The notes beneath the pieces were generated by a model that did no database searches, was not told the DNA's origin, and saw only the letters and a program-made list of their open reading frames with translations. 64,000 bases of DNA, taken from NCBI GenBank assembly GCA_031973215.1, contig DALYDK010000002.1:71210-135209 (forward strand), in the 5' to 3' direction. Of this stretch, positions 32,514-41,582 are shown piece after piece; within the stretch, counting starts at the first letter, position 1; every line of letters starts with the position of its first letter. Source of the DNA: DALYDK01 sp031973215. GTDB taxonomy: Bacteria > Patescibacteriota > Saccharimonadia > Saccharimonadales > CAIOMD01. Position numbers and translations under genes: made by a program.

Positions 32514-34996
32514 AGTTAAGTGTTAATGATACTAACCAGTTTACCCAGGAAAGCATCTTGAAAGATGGTTTAGACTTCTTAACCAAAAAAATTGGTACTC
32601 AATTAGGGGCCATAGAAGATATAGAAAACCTTGCGCCAAAATATAAAGATGCAATTATCGCTAAGGTGATTGACTGTAACAAACATCCGAACGCTGACAA
32701 ATTATCAGTGTGCAAGCTAGATGACGGTAATAAAATTAAAGACATACCAAGAGATGCCAACAACTTAATTACCGTAGTTTGTGGCGCAAATAATGTAGGC
32801 AAAAACCAATTGGTTGTTTGGCTACCACCAAATTCAGTCGTACCTTCAACCTACAAGAAGGACGAGTTTACTCTAAGCTCACGAGACCTAAGAGGAATAA
32901 CAAGTTATGGGATGATTGCCTCGCCAGAAGAACTTGATTTAAACTTCTCAAATGGAGGCATTCTAATCCTAGAAGAAGGAACTCCAGGTCAGTACTTTAG
33001 CGAAGTTTACAACTTAGACGATATAGCAATTGAGCTAGAGAATAAAATGTTCACTCACCGACCAGACTGTTTTGGGGTTATTGGAGTTGCTAGAGAAATT
33101 TCAGCAATAATGGGCCAAAAGTTTAGCAGTCCAGAATGGTACATTAATGATTCAAAAGTAGAACCAACCGAAGAGAGCCTTCCACTTTCAATTAGTGTTA
33201 CCACCAACAATGTCAACAGATTATCGGTAGTTGCAATGAAAAATATTTCAGTTAGTGATTCGCCGATCTTTATTAAATCTAGTCTAATTAAAGCCGGCAT
33301 AAAGCCCATAAACTCAGTTGTAGATATCTCAAACTACCTTATGCTTATGACCGCTCAGCCAATACACATATACGATTACGACAAAGTTGCCAAATTATCT
33401 GGGTCTAGCGGAGTTGTATTGAATGCTAGAGATTCTGTTTCCTCAGAAATAATAAAACTACTAAACGGCAAAGAATTAAGCCTTAGTGATGGTGCTGTAG
33501 TTATTGCCACCGATGAAAAACCCATAGGGCTTGGTGGAATAATGGGTGGTTCTGAGACAGAAGTCGATGAAAATACTAATAATATTATTATCGAGGTTGC
33601 TAATTTTGATATGTACAATATTCGCAGATCTTCAATGAAATATGGATTATTTACCGATGCAGTAACTAGAAATACAAAAAGACAGAGCCCTTTGCAAACA
33701 CTAGTAGTCCTAAAACAAACAGTTCGCATGCTTCAAGAACTGTGTGGAGGAATAGTTGCTGGGCAAATTTTAGACTATCAATCAAAAGATGTCGTTAAAA
33801 ATCATCCAATTTACATTAACAGCGATTTCATCAATGAAAGATTAGGCTCAAACCTAGATAATCAATCAATATCAGAACTCTTAAGACTTACCGAATTCCA
33901 AATTGCACAAAAAGAAGATGAACTTATTATTACTCCCCCATTCTGGCGGACTGATATCAATCTTAAAGAAGATATTGTCGAAGAAATAGGCAGGCTGCAC
34001 GGATTTAATAATCTTCCAGTTTCTCTACCAACCACTAAAACAACCATTTCCAAAATAGATGATCAAATCAGTACCAATCAACTAATTAGAAATCAACTAG
34101 CAGCGTTTGGTGCTAACGAATTATTAACTTACAATTTTGTTAACGAGAAACTCTTACAATCTTCACATCAGCCAGTTAACGAAGCCATAAAAATTGCTAA
34201 TGCCTTAAGCCCAAATCTTGAATATTATCGACTGTCCCTAACGCCGAACCTGCTTGAAAAAGTACATATCAACCAAAAAGCAGGTTATGAAGAATTTGCA
34301 ATTTTCGAGATTGGCAAAAGCCATTCGATTAAAACCTTGGATCAAGAAAATTTGCCTAAAGAAAAAACCTCAGTTGCCCTAGTATATGCAGCTAACAAAT
34401 CTATGTCAGAACATAAAAGCGGAGCCCCATTTTTTGTGGCTAAAAAATATCTTACCGTGCTGGCAGAAAAACTTGGCTTAGATTTAAGCTACCGCGAGAT
34501 GCTAGATTCGGATACAAACCCAGTATTCGGTCCATTTATTCATGACAGAAGCGCAGTAGTGTTACTAGGTGAAACAATAATTGGAGTAGTGGGTGAATAC
34601 AAACCTTCTGTTATCCAAAATTTTAAGCTACCGCAGTTTTGCGCTGGTTTCGAAATAAATATAGAAGATCTTCATAATTATATGAATTCAATTAGATATA
34701 AAGTTAGGTCTAAGTTTCCAATTGTCAAACAAGATATTACAATTAGTTACCCAGAAAATACTTCATATCAGACTGTTGAACAGTCATTAAAGAAATCTTT
34801 AGACACCCAGACAACTGAAGACCTCGCAATTGATTATATATGTTCTGACATATACCAGAGTAATAATAAAATTAACTACACTTTTTCACTTAAATACCAA
34901 AATAACGCAAGAACTCAGACAGTAAAAGAAATAAATGCAATAACTGAAAAAATTACTGAAAATATTGAAAAAATATCTGGCGGAAAACAAATATAA
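32510..34996 (+). CDS. pheT: Phenylalanyl-tRNA synthetase beta subunit
   Basis: 828 residues. An N-terminal OB-fold EMAP-like domain (KVIDCNKHPNADKLSVCKLDDG), a B3/B4 editing domain (about 205-400), the B5 domain, the core, and a C-terminal FDX anticodon-binding domain (SKFPIVKQDITISYPE). Length is usual for bacteria. It is coupled to pheS by a four-base overlap. The B3/B4 region has the MFTHRPDC motif of the family. Confidence 0.95.
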   Translation: MKLSVNDTNQFTQESILKDGLDFLTKKIGTQLGAIEDIENLAPKYKDAIIAKVIDCNKHPNADKLSVCKLDDGNKIKDIPRDANNLITVVCGANNVGKNQLVVWLPPNSVVPSTYKKDEFTLSSRDLRGITSYGMIASPEELDLNFSNGGILILEEGTPGQYFSEVYNLDDIAIELENKMFTHRPDCFGVIGVAREISAIMGQKFSSPEWYINDSKVEPTEESLPLSISVTTNNVNRLSVVAMKNISVSDSPIFIKSSLIKAGIKPINSVVDISNYLMLMTAQPIHIYDYDKVAKLSGSSGVVLNARDSVSSEIIKLLNGKELSLSDGAVVIATDEKPIGLGGIMGGSETEVDENTNNIIIEVANFDMYNIRRSSMKYGLFTDAVTRNTKRQSPLQTLVVLKQTVRMLQELCGGIVAGQILDYQSKDVVKNHPIYINSDFINERLGSNLDNQSISELLRLTEFQIAQKEDELIITPPFWRTDINLKEDIVEEIGRLHGFNNLPVSLPTTKTTISKIDDQISTNQLIRNQLAAFGANELLTYNFVNEKLLQSSHQPVNEAIKIANALSPNLEYYRLSLTPNLLEKVHINQKAGYEEFAIFEIGKSHSIKTLDQENLPKEKTSVALVYAANKSMSEHKSGAPFFVAKKYLTVLAEKLGLDLSYREMLDSDTNPVFGPFIHDRSAVVLLGETIIGVVGEYKPSVIQNFKLPQFCAGFEINIEDLHNYMNSIRYKVRSKFPIVKQDITISYPENTSYQTVEQSLKKSLDTQTTEDLAIDYICSDIYQSNNKINYTFSLKYQNNARTQTVKEINAITEKITENIEKISGGKQI

Positions 34997-35055
34997 ATTC
35001 TGTTTTAAGTAGATAGTTAATGCTATAATTTATCTTAATAAACCAAGGAGGAAAA

Positions 35056-35463
35056 ATGAAGGGACCAGTTGATTTTATTATTGTCGGCTTCGATGGCAAT
35101 AACTTTAATGGTAGTATCTTGAAGGAGCTTCAAGACTCTGTAGAAAAAGGTATTATAAATGTTATTTCGCTAGCTGTGGTAGCTAAGGACTCAGAGGGAA
35201 ATTTATCAAGACTGAACGCATCCGATAATTTTGCCCAATTTGATTTTCTTTCTTCTGCACTCGCGAACGAACATTTAGTTAACGAAGATGATATCGATGA
35301 AGTCGGGGAACTTCTCGATAATAATAGCGCTGCAGGCGTTTTAATTCTTGAACATTTATGGGCAAAAGGTCTTAAACAAGCCATAATAGATGCAAATGGG
35401 TACCTTATAGCAGAAGGTAGACTAAGAAGTGAAGTTATAAATGAACTAGAAGGAGAGCAATAA
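35056..35463 (+). CDS. DUF6325 family protein
   Basis: 135 residues, soluble, beginning GPVDFIIVGFDGNNF and including an acidic middle segment and the ILEHLWAKGLKQAIIDANG motif of DUF6325 (formerly grouped with DUF1269). The family is widespread in Actinobacteria next to SHOCT-domain proteins, as here. A strong AAGGAGG site precedes the ATG. It is the first gene of a chain leading toward the carotenoid genes. Function unknown. Confidence 0.85.
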   Translation: MKGPVDFIIVGFDGNNFNGSILKELQDSVEKGIINVISLAVVAKDSEGNLSRLNASDNFAQFDFLSSALANEHLVNEDDIDEVGELLDNNSAAGVLILEHLWAKGLKQAIIDANGYLIAEGRLRSEVINELEGEQ

Positions 35464-35720
35464 TGCCAGGATTATTAAGAGGAATGGCTAGAACTGCTGT
35501 AATAGCAGGCACAGCAACAGCGGTTTCTAACAACGTAAGTCGAAGACAAGCAACTAGATGGGCGCAACAAGATCAGCAAGATTACCAGCAGCCTCAGCCT
35601 CAACCTGCCCCACAAGATGACATGACTGCTCAGCTAGAACAATTGGCTAACCTAAAAAGTCAGGGAATAATTACCCAAGAAGAATTCGACGCAAAGAAAA
35701 AACAGATTCTAGGTATTTAG
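35463..35720 (+). CDS. SHOCT domain protein
   Basis: 85 residues: a short Ala-rich N-terminal helix, a Gln/Pro linker, and a C-terminal SHOCT helix pair (QLEQLANLKSQGIITQEEFDAKK split over residues 58-80). SHOCT domains are oligomerisation or tethering modules. The ATG overlaps the stop of the DUF6325 gene, repeating the gene pair known from Actinobacteria. Confidence 0.85.
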   Translation: MPGLLRGMARTAVIAGTATAVSNNVSRRQATRWAQQDQQDYQQPQPQPAPQDDMTAQLEQLANLKSQGIITQEEFDAKKKQILGI

Positions 35721-35903
35721 ATGCAGTTTTTTGGTTTATTCACTCTTATAGTATTACCCCTATTTTTGTGGGTCTGCATAAGAATGATAAGAAATAACGA
35801 CAGCCTAAAAGGTAGTGGAATAGGAATTTTTCTGGAAATTCTATTTTCAGTTTTTATAGTTTTGACTGTTGTCGGAATATCAGTATTACTTTTTAATCTC
35901 TAA
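35721..35903 (+). CDS. Small two-helix membrane protein
   Basis: 60 residues with two hydrophobic helices joined by a short polar loop (RNNDSLKGSG). It directly follows the SHOCT gene stop codon. In Actinobacteria the DUF6325-SHOCT pair is often followed by a small two-helix protein of this shape, so the gene is probably real although it has no motif. Confidence 0.6.
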   Translation: MQFFGLFTLIVLPLFLWVCIRMIRNNDSLKGSGIGIFLEILFSVFIVLTVVGISVLLFNL

Positions 35904-35919
35904 AGAAGGATTGGTTTAT

Positions 35920-36384
35920 ATGGAAAATAGTTTGCAAAAAGAAATAAAAGTGCCTGGCTATTTAAAATTTGGAAAAGTTGTCAGCATACTATTATATATT
36001 TGGGTTATATTTGGCGTAATTGTACTAGGGCTGCGAGTCTTCTTATTGGCGTTCTCGGCCAATGCGGCCACTCCATTTGTTCAGTATATTTACAAAACTA
36101 GCGCTGATTACTTAGCCCCGTTCAGAGGTATATTCCCCTCTAAACCGGTCGGAGAAACTGGGTATCTTGATGTAGCATCAATATTTGCTATTATTATGTA
36201 CCTATTATTTGCTTGGCTTGTATCAGCAGGAATTAATTATATACAAGCAAAGATAGATTTAATTAAGGAACAAGAGTCTGAGCGTAAAAAGAAAGTCGAA
36301 GAGCTAGAAGAGCTCGAGCTGCTTAAGCAAAATAGACAGAATAATCATAGTAAAAATATTAATGCCAACAATTCAACAAAATAG
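35920..36384 (+). CDS. YggT-like membrane protein
   Basis: 154 residues. Two helix regions flank the segment FVQYIYKTSADYLAPFRGIFP, which is the hallmark of the YggT/YlmG family (FRRIIP-type loop). A charged coiled tail rich in Glu and Lys follows. YggT proteins are linked to osmotic stress and cell division. The start at 35920 is set by AGAAGGA 9 bases upstream; the frame is open further left only within the previous gene. The last 23 bases overlap the crtE gene. Confidence 0.75.
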   Translation: MENSLQKEIKVPGYLKFGKVVSILLYIWVIFGVIVLGLRVFLLAFSANAATPFVQYIYKTSADYLAPFRGIFPSKPVGETGYLDVASIFAIIMYLLFAWLVSAGINYIQAKIDLIKEQESERKKKVEELEELELLKQNRQNNHSKNINANNSTK

Positions 36385-37462
36385 TTTTCAAACCACTCTA
36401 AAAAATCATCAAGCTTCTATAAATAAATTCTTAGAAGATTATTTCGAAAATATTTCTAAATCTTTTTCAGAAAAGTACGGTGATCATTCAAGCCAAAGCT
36501 TTTCTGAGCTAATATCTGTATCTTTGCGGGGCGGAAAAAGAATCAGGGGTTCGCTTGTTCTAGAATCCTATAAATTACACGGTGGCCAAGACTTTGAAAC
36601 GGCAGTAAGATTGGCGTCAGCCATCGAGATAATACACGCCTATTTGCTAATTGTAGATGACTTCTGCGACGAATCTGAAACACGCAGAGGGCTTCCCTCT
36701 GCCAATAAAGCAATTGCAAGTATACACAAATCAAATGGCTGGAAAGGAAACTCGGTACATTTCGGCGATTCCATTGCGGTAAATGTAGCATTAATTGGCA
36801 AAGAACTTGCCACAAACCTGATCTTAAGTCTGCCAATAGAAGCATCCAAGAAAATAAATATTCTAGATAACCTAACGGCAAGCTTAATCATAACCGGTCA
36901 TGGCCAGATTAATGATATATATAATGAAGTGTTGCCAGAAGTTTCTGACGAAATGATCAACAACGTGCTTAGTTGGAAAACGGGCTACTATTCCTTTTTT
37001 AATCCTATTGAAGTTGGAGCAATATTGGCCAGCCAAAACTATGTAGCAAACCCCTCCCTAGTTAAATATTCAATTGCGCTTGGCAATGCCTTTCAAATAA
37101 AAGACGATGTCATTGGGATTTTTGGTGATAATACGAAAACAGGAAAATCAAACCTAGACGATATAAAAGAGGGTAAAATGACTATCCTGTACAAAAAAGG
37201 CATAGAATTATCTACTGAAAAAGATAGTTTATATCTTAAAAAAATGCTTGGTAACCAAAAAATTACTAACAAAGAGCTAACTAATATAAGGGCGATACTT
37301 ATTGAGTGTGGTGCATATTCGGCAGTTAACAAAATAATTAATAATAATATTAAATTAGCCACACAAAGCTTGGATGCAATAAAGAAAAATAAAAATATTA
37401 ATAATGAATCACTTAATTTCTTCTATGATCTAAGCGTTTTAATTGCAAATAGGGAAAGCTAA
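36362..37462 (+). CDS. crtE: Geranylgeranyl diphosphate synthase (polyprenyl synthetase)
   Basis: 366 residues. Trans-prenyltransferase with the first Asp-rich motif DDFCDESETRRG near residue 100, the second motif DDVIGIFGD near 243, the RGGKRIR substrate site near residue 57, and a KxG-like GKMTILYKKG. It makes the C20 chain for carotenoids; quinone-chain synthesis is an alternative, but the position just before crtI and crtB favours the carotenoid role. It overlaps the YggT-like gene and is separated from crtI by 3 bases. Confidence 0.88.
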   Translation: MPTIQQNSFQTTLKNHQASINKFLEDYFENISKSFSEKYGDHSSQSFSELISVSLRGGKRIRGSLVLESYKLHGGQDFETAVRLASAIEIIHAYLLIVDDFCDESETRRGLPSANKAIASIHKSNGWKGNSVHFGDSIAVNVALIGKELATNLILSLPIEASKKINILDNLTASLIITGHGQINDIYNEVLPEVSDEMINNVLSWKTGYYSFFNPIEVGAILASQNYVANPSLVKYSIALGNAFQIKDDVIGIFGDNTKTGKSNLDDIKEGKMTILYKKGIELSTEKDSLYLKKMLGNQKITNKELTNIRAILIECGAYSAVNKIINNNIKLATQSLDAIKKNKNINNESLNFFYDLSVLIANRES

Positions 37463-37465
37463 ATC

Positions 37466-38926
37466 ATGAAGATAGTTGTTATTGGGGCTGGTTTTGGTGG
37501 CTTAGCTACGGCAGCCCTATTGGCAAAAGAAGGCCACAAAGTTACCCTACTTGAAAAAAATAATTATCTTGGTGGTCGGGCAAAAGTTACAAAAACCAAA
37601 GGATATACCTTTGATATGGGACCTTCATGGTATATGATGCCTGATTTGTTTGAAAGATATTTCAAGCTATTTAATAAAAAACCTTCAGACTATTACAAGA
37701 TCAAGAGACTAGAGCCATCATACGAAGTTTTTGCTAAAGACAAAAGTCTAATTATGGGCGATTACAAGCAAAGCAAAAAAAGCTTCGCTAACCTAAACAA
37801 AAATGACGCTAGTAAATTAAGACCATACTTATTGAACGGCAAAAATAAGTATGAGTTTGCCAAAAAATACTATCTTTTCAATAACTATAGCAATATTTCA
37901 AAACTTCCCTTTCAATCTCTCCCCGCATTGGTAGCTCAGAACCCTCTTGTTAGTTATGACTCGTTTGTTAATAAATACTTTGAAGATTCCTTAATTAGAC
38001 ATGCTATGAAATTTATGACTGTTTTTCTGGGAGGTTCTCCTAAATCTATTTCGTCTTTATATAGCCTCCTTGGATACGCAGACGTGGACTTAGGCATTTG
38101 GTATCCAGTCGGAGGATTTGGAAGTGTTGTTAAAGGTTTTGAAAAACTAAATAATGAGTACGGTGTAGAAATAAAAAAACAACATCCTGTAGAAAAAATG
38201 ATAATCAAAGATGGCAACGTTAAAGGAGTGAAAGCAAATAATAAAATATTTGACGCAGATATTGTTATATCTAATGCAGATTATTACTTTACAGAAAAGT
38301 ATCTAATTCACAATCAACAGTATAAATCCTATAGTTCTAAATATTGGAAAAAGCTGTCTATGTCACCCTCTGCTATATTAATTTTCTTAGGTGTAAATAA
38401 ACAAATACCAGGCCTAAAACATCATAGTTTATTTTTTGATTCTAACTGGGAGGAGCACTTTAAGAGTATTGAAGAAAAGACTATATTAACTGATCCTTTA
38501 TTTTATGTAAGTACACCCAGCAAAAGCGACAATACTGTAAGCCCAAAGAACAAAGAAAATATATTTATTTTAATACCTACCCCAAGCGGGATTAAGCCAA
38601 CTACAGATCAGATAAATAGGATTTATAATAATGTAATTTCCCGAATGGAAAATAAGCTAAATACAAAAATTAATGACTATATAGAAGTGAAAATTATTAA
38701 GGACATGTCCTATTTTGAAGAAGAATTTAATAGTTACCAAGGAAGTAGCTTCGGCGCTAGCCATACAACTGCTCAGTCTGCAATTTTAAGGCCAAGGCTG
38801 AAAAGCAAAAAAGTTAAAGGTCTGTACTATGTGGGACAATATACCAATCCCGGTACAGGAGTTCCTTTGGTAATATCTTCTGCTGAACTAATTAGAGACT
38901 ATATCAATGAAGATTACCGAAAATAA
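37466..38926 (+). CDS. crtI: Phytoene desaturase
   Basis: 486 residues. N-terminal dinucleotide motif VVIGAGFGGLATAALLAKEG with LGGRAK, and the C-terminal CrtI signature YYVGQYTNPGTGVPLVISSAE. CrtI enzymes insert double bonds into phytoene to give neurosporene or lycopene using FAD. The family also contains desaturases for C30 and other substrates, so the exact product is not fixed by sequence. It overlaps crtB by 20 bases. Confidence 0.92.
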   Translation: MKIVVIGAGFGGLATAALLAKEGHKVTLLEKNNYLGGRAKVTKTKGYTFDMGPSWYMMPDLFERYFKLFNKKPSDYYKIKRLEPSYEVFAKDKSLIMGDYKQSKKSFANLNKNDASKLRPYLLNGKNKYEFAKKYYLFNNYSNISKLPFQSLPALVAQNPLVSYDSFVNKYFEDSLIRHAMKFMTVFLGGSPKSISSLYSLLGYADVDLGIWYPVGGFGSVVKGFEKLNNEYGVEIKKQHPVEKMIIKDGNVKGVKANNKIFDADIVISNADYYFTEKYLIHNQQYKSYSSKYWKKLSMSPSAILIFLGVNKQIPGLKHHSLFFDSNWEEHFKSIEEKTILTDPLFYVSTPSKSDNTVSPKNKENIFILIPTPSGIKPTTDQINRIYNNVISRMENKLNTKINDYIEVKIIKDMSYFEEEFNSYQGSSFGASHTTAQSAILRPRLKSKKVKGLYYVGQYTNPGTGVPLVISSAELIRDYINEDYRK

Positions 38927-39749
38927 TTTCGAAAAAGATATTTTTAAAAATGCTTCAAAAACATACTTTAATAGCAGTCTTTTCTTCCCTAAAGAAAAAA
39001 GAATATCCGTTTTCGAACTTTATAGCTTTGTTAGATTGGCAGATGACTTAGTAGATTCCGTACCGCAAAATATTAAAGACTTCAATTTATTAAAGCAATT
39101 GTATCAAAAAAAATTAGCCGATTCTGAAAATGATAATATTAATCGCGTACTCAGAAACATCTATAAATTACAAAAACAATACGGAATAAAAGATGCCGAT
39201 GTTGATTCGTTTTTAAAATCTATGGCTATGGATCTAACTAATAAAAATTACATTTCTATGAAAGATACTCTTGAATATATTTACGGTTCTGCAGAAGTTA
39301 TTGGCCTTATGATGGCAAAAATACTAGAACTTGAAGCAGAGTCGTATAAATATGCCTGTTACCAAGGAAGAGCAATGCAATATATAAATTTTATTAGAGA
39401 TATCAAAGAAGATATTAAGCTAGGAAGATGCTACTTCCCCGAAATAATTAGAAAAAAATTTGAAATTAACTCCTGGAACGATGATATAAAAAATAATAAG
39501 CAATTCGACCAATTTGTCCAAGCTCAAATAGAACAATATTTTGAGTGGCAATCAGAAGCTCAAAAGGGCTGGAAGTATATTCCCTATAGGTCAAGGATTG
39601 CTGTCATGACCGCGTCTGATGGATATCATTGGACTGCTCGTAAAATACATAAAAATCCAAAGATAATATTTGACCATAAGGTAAAACCCTCCAAGCTACA
39701 AATAGTATTATTTGGTATTAAAAATTCTATAAAAGGATTATTTTACTAG
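38907..39749 (+). CDS. crtB: Phytoene synthase (squalene/phytoene synthase family)
   Basis: 280 residues. Head-to-head condensation of two prenyl diphosphates. The two Asp-rich motifs are present: LADDLVDS near residue 49 and IRDIKEDI near residue 166. It is the last gene of crtEIB. No cyclase (crtY), cleavage enzyme (blh) or rhodopsin is in this window, so the end product may be lycopene or a related linear carotenoid. Its stop overlaps the convergent peptidase gene by 4 bases. Confidence 0.92.
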   Translation: MKITENNFEKDIFKNASKTYFNSSLFFPKEKRISVFELYSFVRLADDLVDSVPQNIKDFNLLKQLYQKKLADSENDNINRVLRNIYKLQKQYGIKDADVDSFLKSMAMDLTNKNYISMKDTLEYIYGSAEVIGLMMAKILELEAESYKYACYQGRAMQYINFIRDIKEDIKLGRCYFPEIIRKKFEINSWNDDIKNNKQFDQFVQAQIEQYFEWQSEAQKGWKYIPYRSRIAVMTASDGYHWTARKIHKNPKIIFDHKVKPSKLQIVLFGIKNSIKGLFY

Positions 39750-40036
39750 AAAAAAGGTACCCTAAATATTAATTTTGCCTTAATTGCACTAATATCTAGC
39801 CTACCCCATACCCTGCTATCAAGCCCAAAATAATCATCGGATATAAGCCTGACAGATTTATTATTTAGGTCTTCTATTTTTTTAACAAAATCTTTGCCGT
39901 TCAAGTTTATTAGTACTATGTCATTAACTTTGTATTTATTTTGATGCAAAAACAAGCACATACTGCCATCTTTTATAGATGGGTGCATACTTTGCCCAAC
40001 TACTCGCCTAACTTTTAGTTTTTTGGAAAATAACAT
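39746..40036 (-). CDS. sodX: Nickel-SOD maturation protease (signal-peptidase-like)
   Basis: 96 residues of the S26/S24 peptidase fold. The catalytic Ser is in VVGQSMHPSIKDG near residue 16 and the probable Lys in GKDFVKKIEDL near 52. It lacks a membrane anchor and is the size of SodX-type proteases, which remove the leader of nickel superoxide dismutase. It overlaps the 3' end of sodN by 29 bases, so the pair is certainly co-transcribed. Confidence 0.85.
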   Translation of the reverse strand: MLFSKKLKVRRVVGQSMHPSIKDGSMCLFLHQNKYKVNDIVLINLNGKDFVKKIEDLNNKSVRLISDDYFGLDSRVWGRLDISAIKAKLIFRVPFF

Positions 40037-40397
40037 CTATATCATTAACCATCTGAATCAGTTTGTTGCAATCTTCTTCAGAAACATACTGCTTCACTCT
40101 GCTTGCCTGTTTCATAGTTAGCCAAATATCGTTATGTAAATTTGGGAATTTCTCTATATGCTCTGGCTTAAAGTAGTCTGACCATAAAATAGCTAGTTCA
40201 TCTTTGACTTTTTTTGCATGAATTTCTTTAGTTTCTATCATTCTAATAAAATTAGCTAGATTATTTTTGTCAGTTAAATCACCTAGGTCGTTAATTTTTT
40301 CTACCATTTTTTTTGCAGTAGCAGCACTGTGCTTCATAGTATCGGTTTCATATATTCCGCAGGGTATATCGCAATGAGCATAAGCTTTCTTAAACAT
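40008..40397 (-). CDS. sodN: Nickel superoxide dismutase
   Basis: 129 residues. The nickel hook HCDIPCGIY follows a very short leader MFKKAYA; after cleavage the N-terminal His and the two Cys bind nickel. The rest is the four-helix bundle of SodN. The Streptomyces leader is 14 residues, so this one is about half as long. GGAG lies 8 bases before the ATG. NiSOD is known from Actinobacteria, Cyanobacteria and some marine bacteria. Together with the neighbouring carotenoid genes it implies life in the presence of oxygen. Confidence 0.94.
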   Translation of the reverse strand: MFKKAYAHCDIPCGIYETDTMKHSAATAKKMVEKINDLGDLTDKNNLANFIRMIETKEIHAKKVKDELAILWSDYFKPEHIEKFPNLHNDIWLTMKQASRVKQYVSEEDCNKLIQMVNDIDVIFQKTKS

Positions 40398-40469
40398 TCT
40401 ATTTCTCCGTTAATAAATTACTTATATATTATTAATATTTTAACAGTATTTTTGTCTAGGTTTAGGTAT

Positions 40470-41138
40470 TTATTTCTTTGGTTCTATTGGCTTATATTTT
40501 TTCGACTGTTCTTCACGCCACAAGGCAATTTCTTGGTGATTACCACTAAGAAGCACACTGGGCACCTCTAAGCCGTTAAAGTTCTCGGGCCTGGTGTACT
40601 GAGGATACTCTCTATTATCTCCTTCGCTAAAACTTTCTATTTCGGCGCTAAGTTCACCCCCTAACACTCCCGGTAATAATCGAACTACGCTATCAGCTAC
40701 AACCATAGCGGGTATCTCACCACCGGTTAAAACAAAGTGTCCTACACTTATCTGTTCATCGACAAACTCGGTTACCCTTTCATCAAAACCCTCATATCTC
40801 CCACAAACAATAATTAAGTCTTTCGATTCTTTTGCTAGCCTTTTGGCGTGACTTTGGTTGTAGTCATAGCCCCTAGGAGTCATAAGTAGTACTTTTGAAT
40901 TAGGGTTAGCCTTTTTACTGGCAATAATTGCTTTATAAAGGGGTTCAACCTTAAGTAGCATTCCATCTCCACCACCATAAGGTGTGTCATCTACCGTTTT
41001 TCTTTGGCCTTCACCATAATCTCTTAAATTAACCAAATTAATCTTAGTAGCGCCAATTTTTTGGGCTTTATAGATCATACTGCTACTAACAAAACCAGAT
41101 AATATATCAGGAAATAAACTTATAATTGTAATTGTCAT
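40470..41138 (-). CDS. trmD: tRNA (guanine-N1)-methyltransferase
   Basis: 222 residues, SPOUT-class enzyme that methylates G37 of tRNAs reading codons starting with C and G-rich ones. Motifs: ISLFPDILSGF at the N-terminus, DYGEGQRKTVDDTPYGGGDGM, and the knot region LTGGEIPAMVVADSVVRLLPG. It is the last gene of the rpmF-nusB-nudix-rnc-rpsP-khpA-trmD chain, a normal order for rpsP and trmD. Confidence 0.96.
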   Translation of the reverse strand: MTITIISLFPDILSGFVSSSMIYKAQKIGATKINLVNLRDYGEGQRKTVDDTPYGGGDGMLLKVEPLYKAIIASKKANPNSKVLLMTPRGYDYNQSHAKRLAKESKDLIIVCGRYEGFDERVTEFVDEQISVGHFVLTGGEIPAMVVADSVVRLLPGVLGGELSAEIESFSEGDNREYPQYTRPENFNGLEVPSVLLSGNHQEIALWREEQSKKYKPIEPKK

Positions 41139-41187
41139 AATTTCCTATATTCTCGTTAGTTAGCAGTTTGATATGTACAGAAAAAGT

Positions 41188-41559
41188 CTACAAATCAAGG
41201 TCGTCTAGTTCTTCTAGTTCTTTTCTTGTCTTACTAACAACGCTACTATGGCTAGCGTGATTATCTTCTTGTGATGATGTTTCAGATGTATCAGATGATG
41301 ACTCAACAGATCCAACACCGTTGTCAACTATTTTCAGGTTATAACGAGCTTCATTTTTTGTACCAAGTGCTCTAAGCAAATTTCTCATACTCTGAGCGGT
41401 TGCTCCCCTTTTGCCAATTACTCGGCCTAGATCTTCTGGATCTACTGTTAACTCTAAAAGAACACCTTTTTCATCAATTGATCTATTAACTACAACTTCA
41501 TCTGGTTTGCTTACTAAAGACTTTACTATAAATTCAATAAATTGTTGATCAATGGTCAT
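41188..41559 (-). CDS. khpA: KH domain RNA-binding protein KhpA
   Basis: 123 residues. A KH domain with the GRVIGKRG loop (residues about 44-51) followed by a Ser/Asp/Glu-rich tail that is longer than usual (normal length about 76-80). KhpA binds RNA with KhpB and lies between rpsP and trmD in many Gram-positive bacteria, as here. Confidence 0.93.
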   Translation of the reverse strand: MTIDQQFIEFIVKSLVSKPDEVVVNRSIDEKGVLLELTVDPEDLGRVIGKRGATAQSMRNLLRALGTKNEARYNLKIVDNGVGSVESSSDTSETSSQEDNHASHSSVVSKTRKELEELDDLDL

Positions 41560-41582
41560 AATGCTAAACTCCTTAAATTAAT

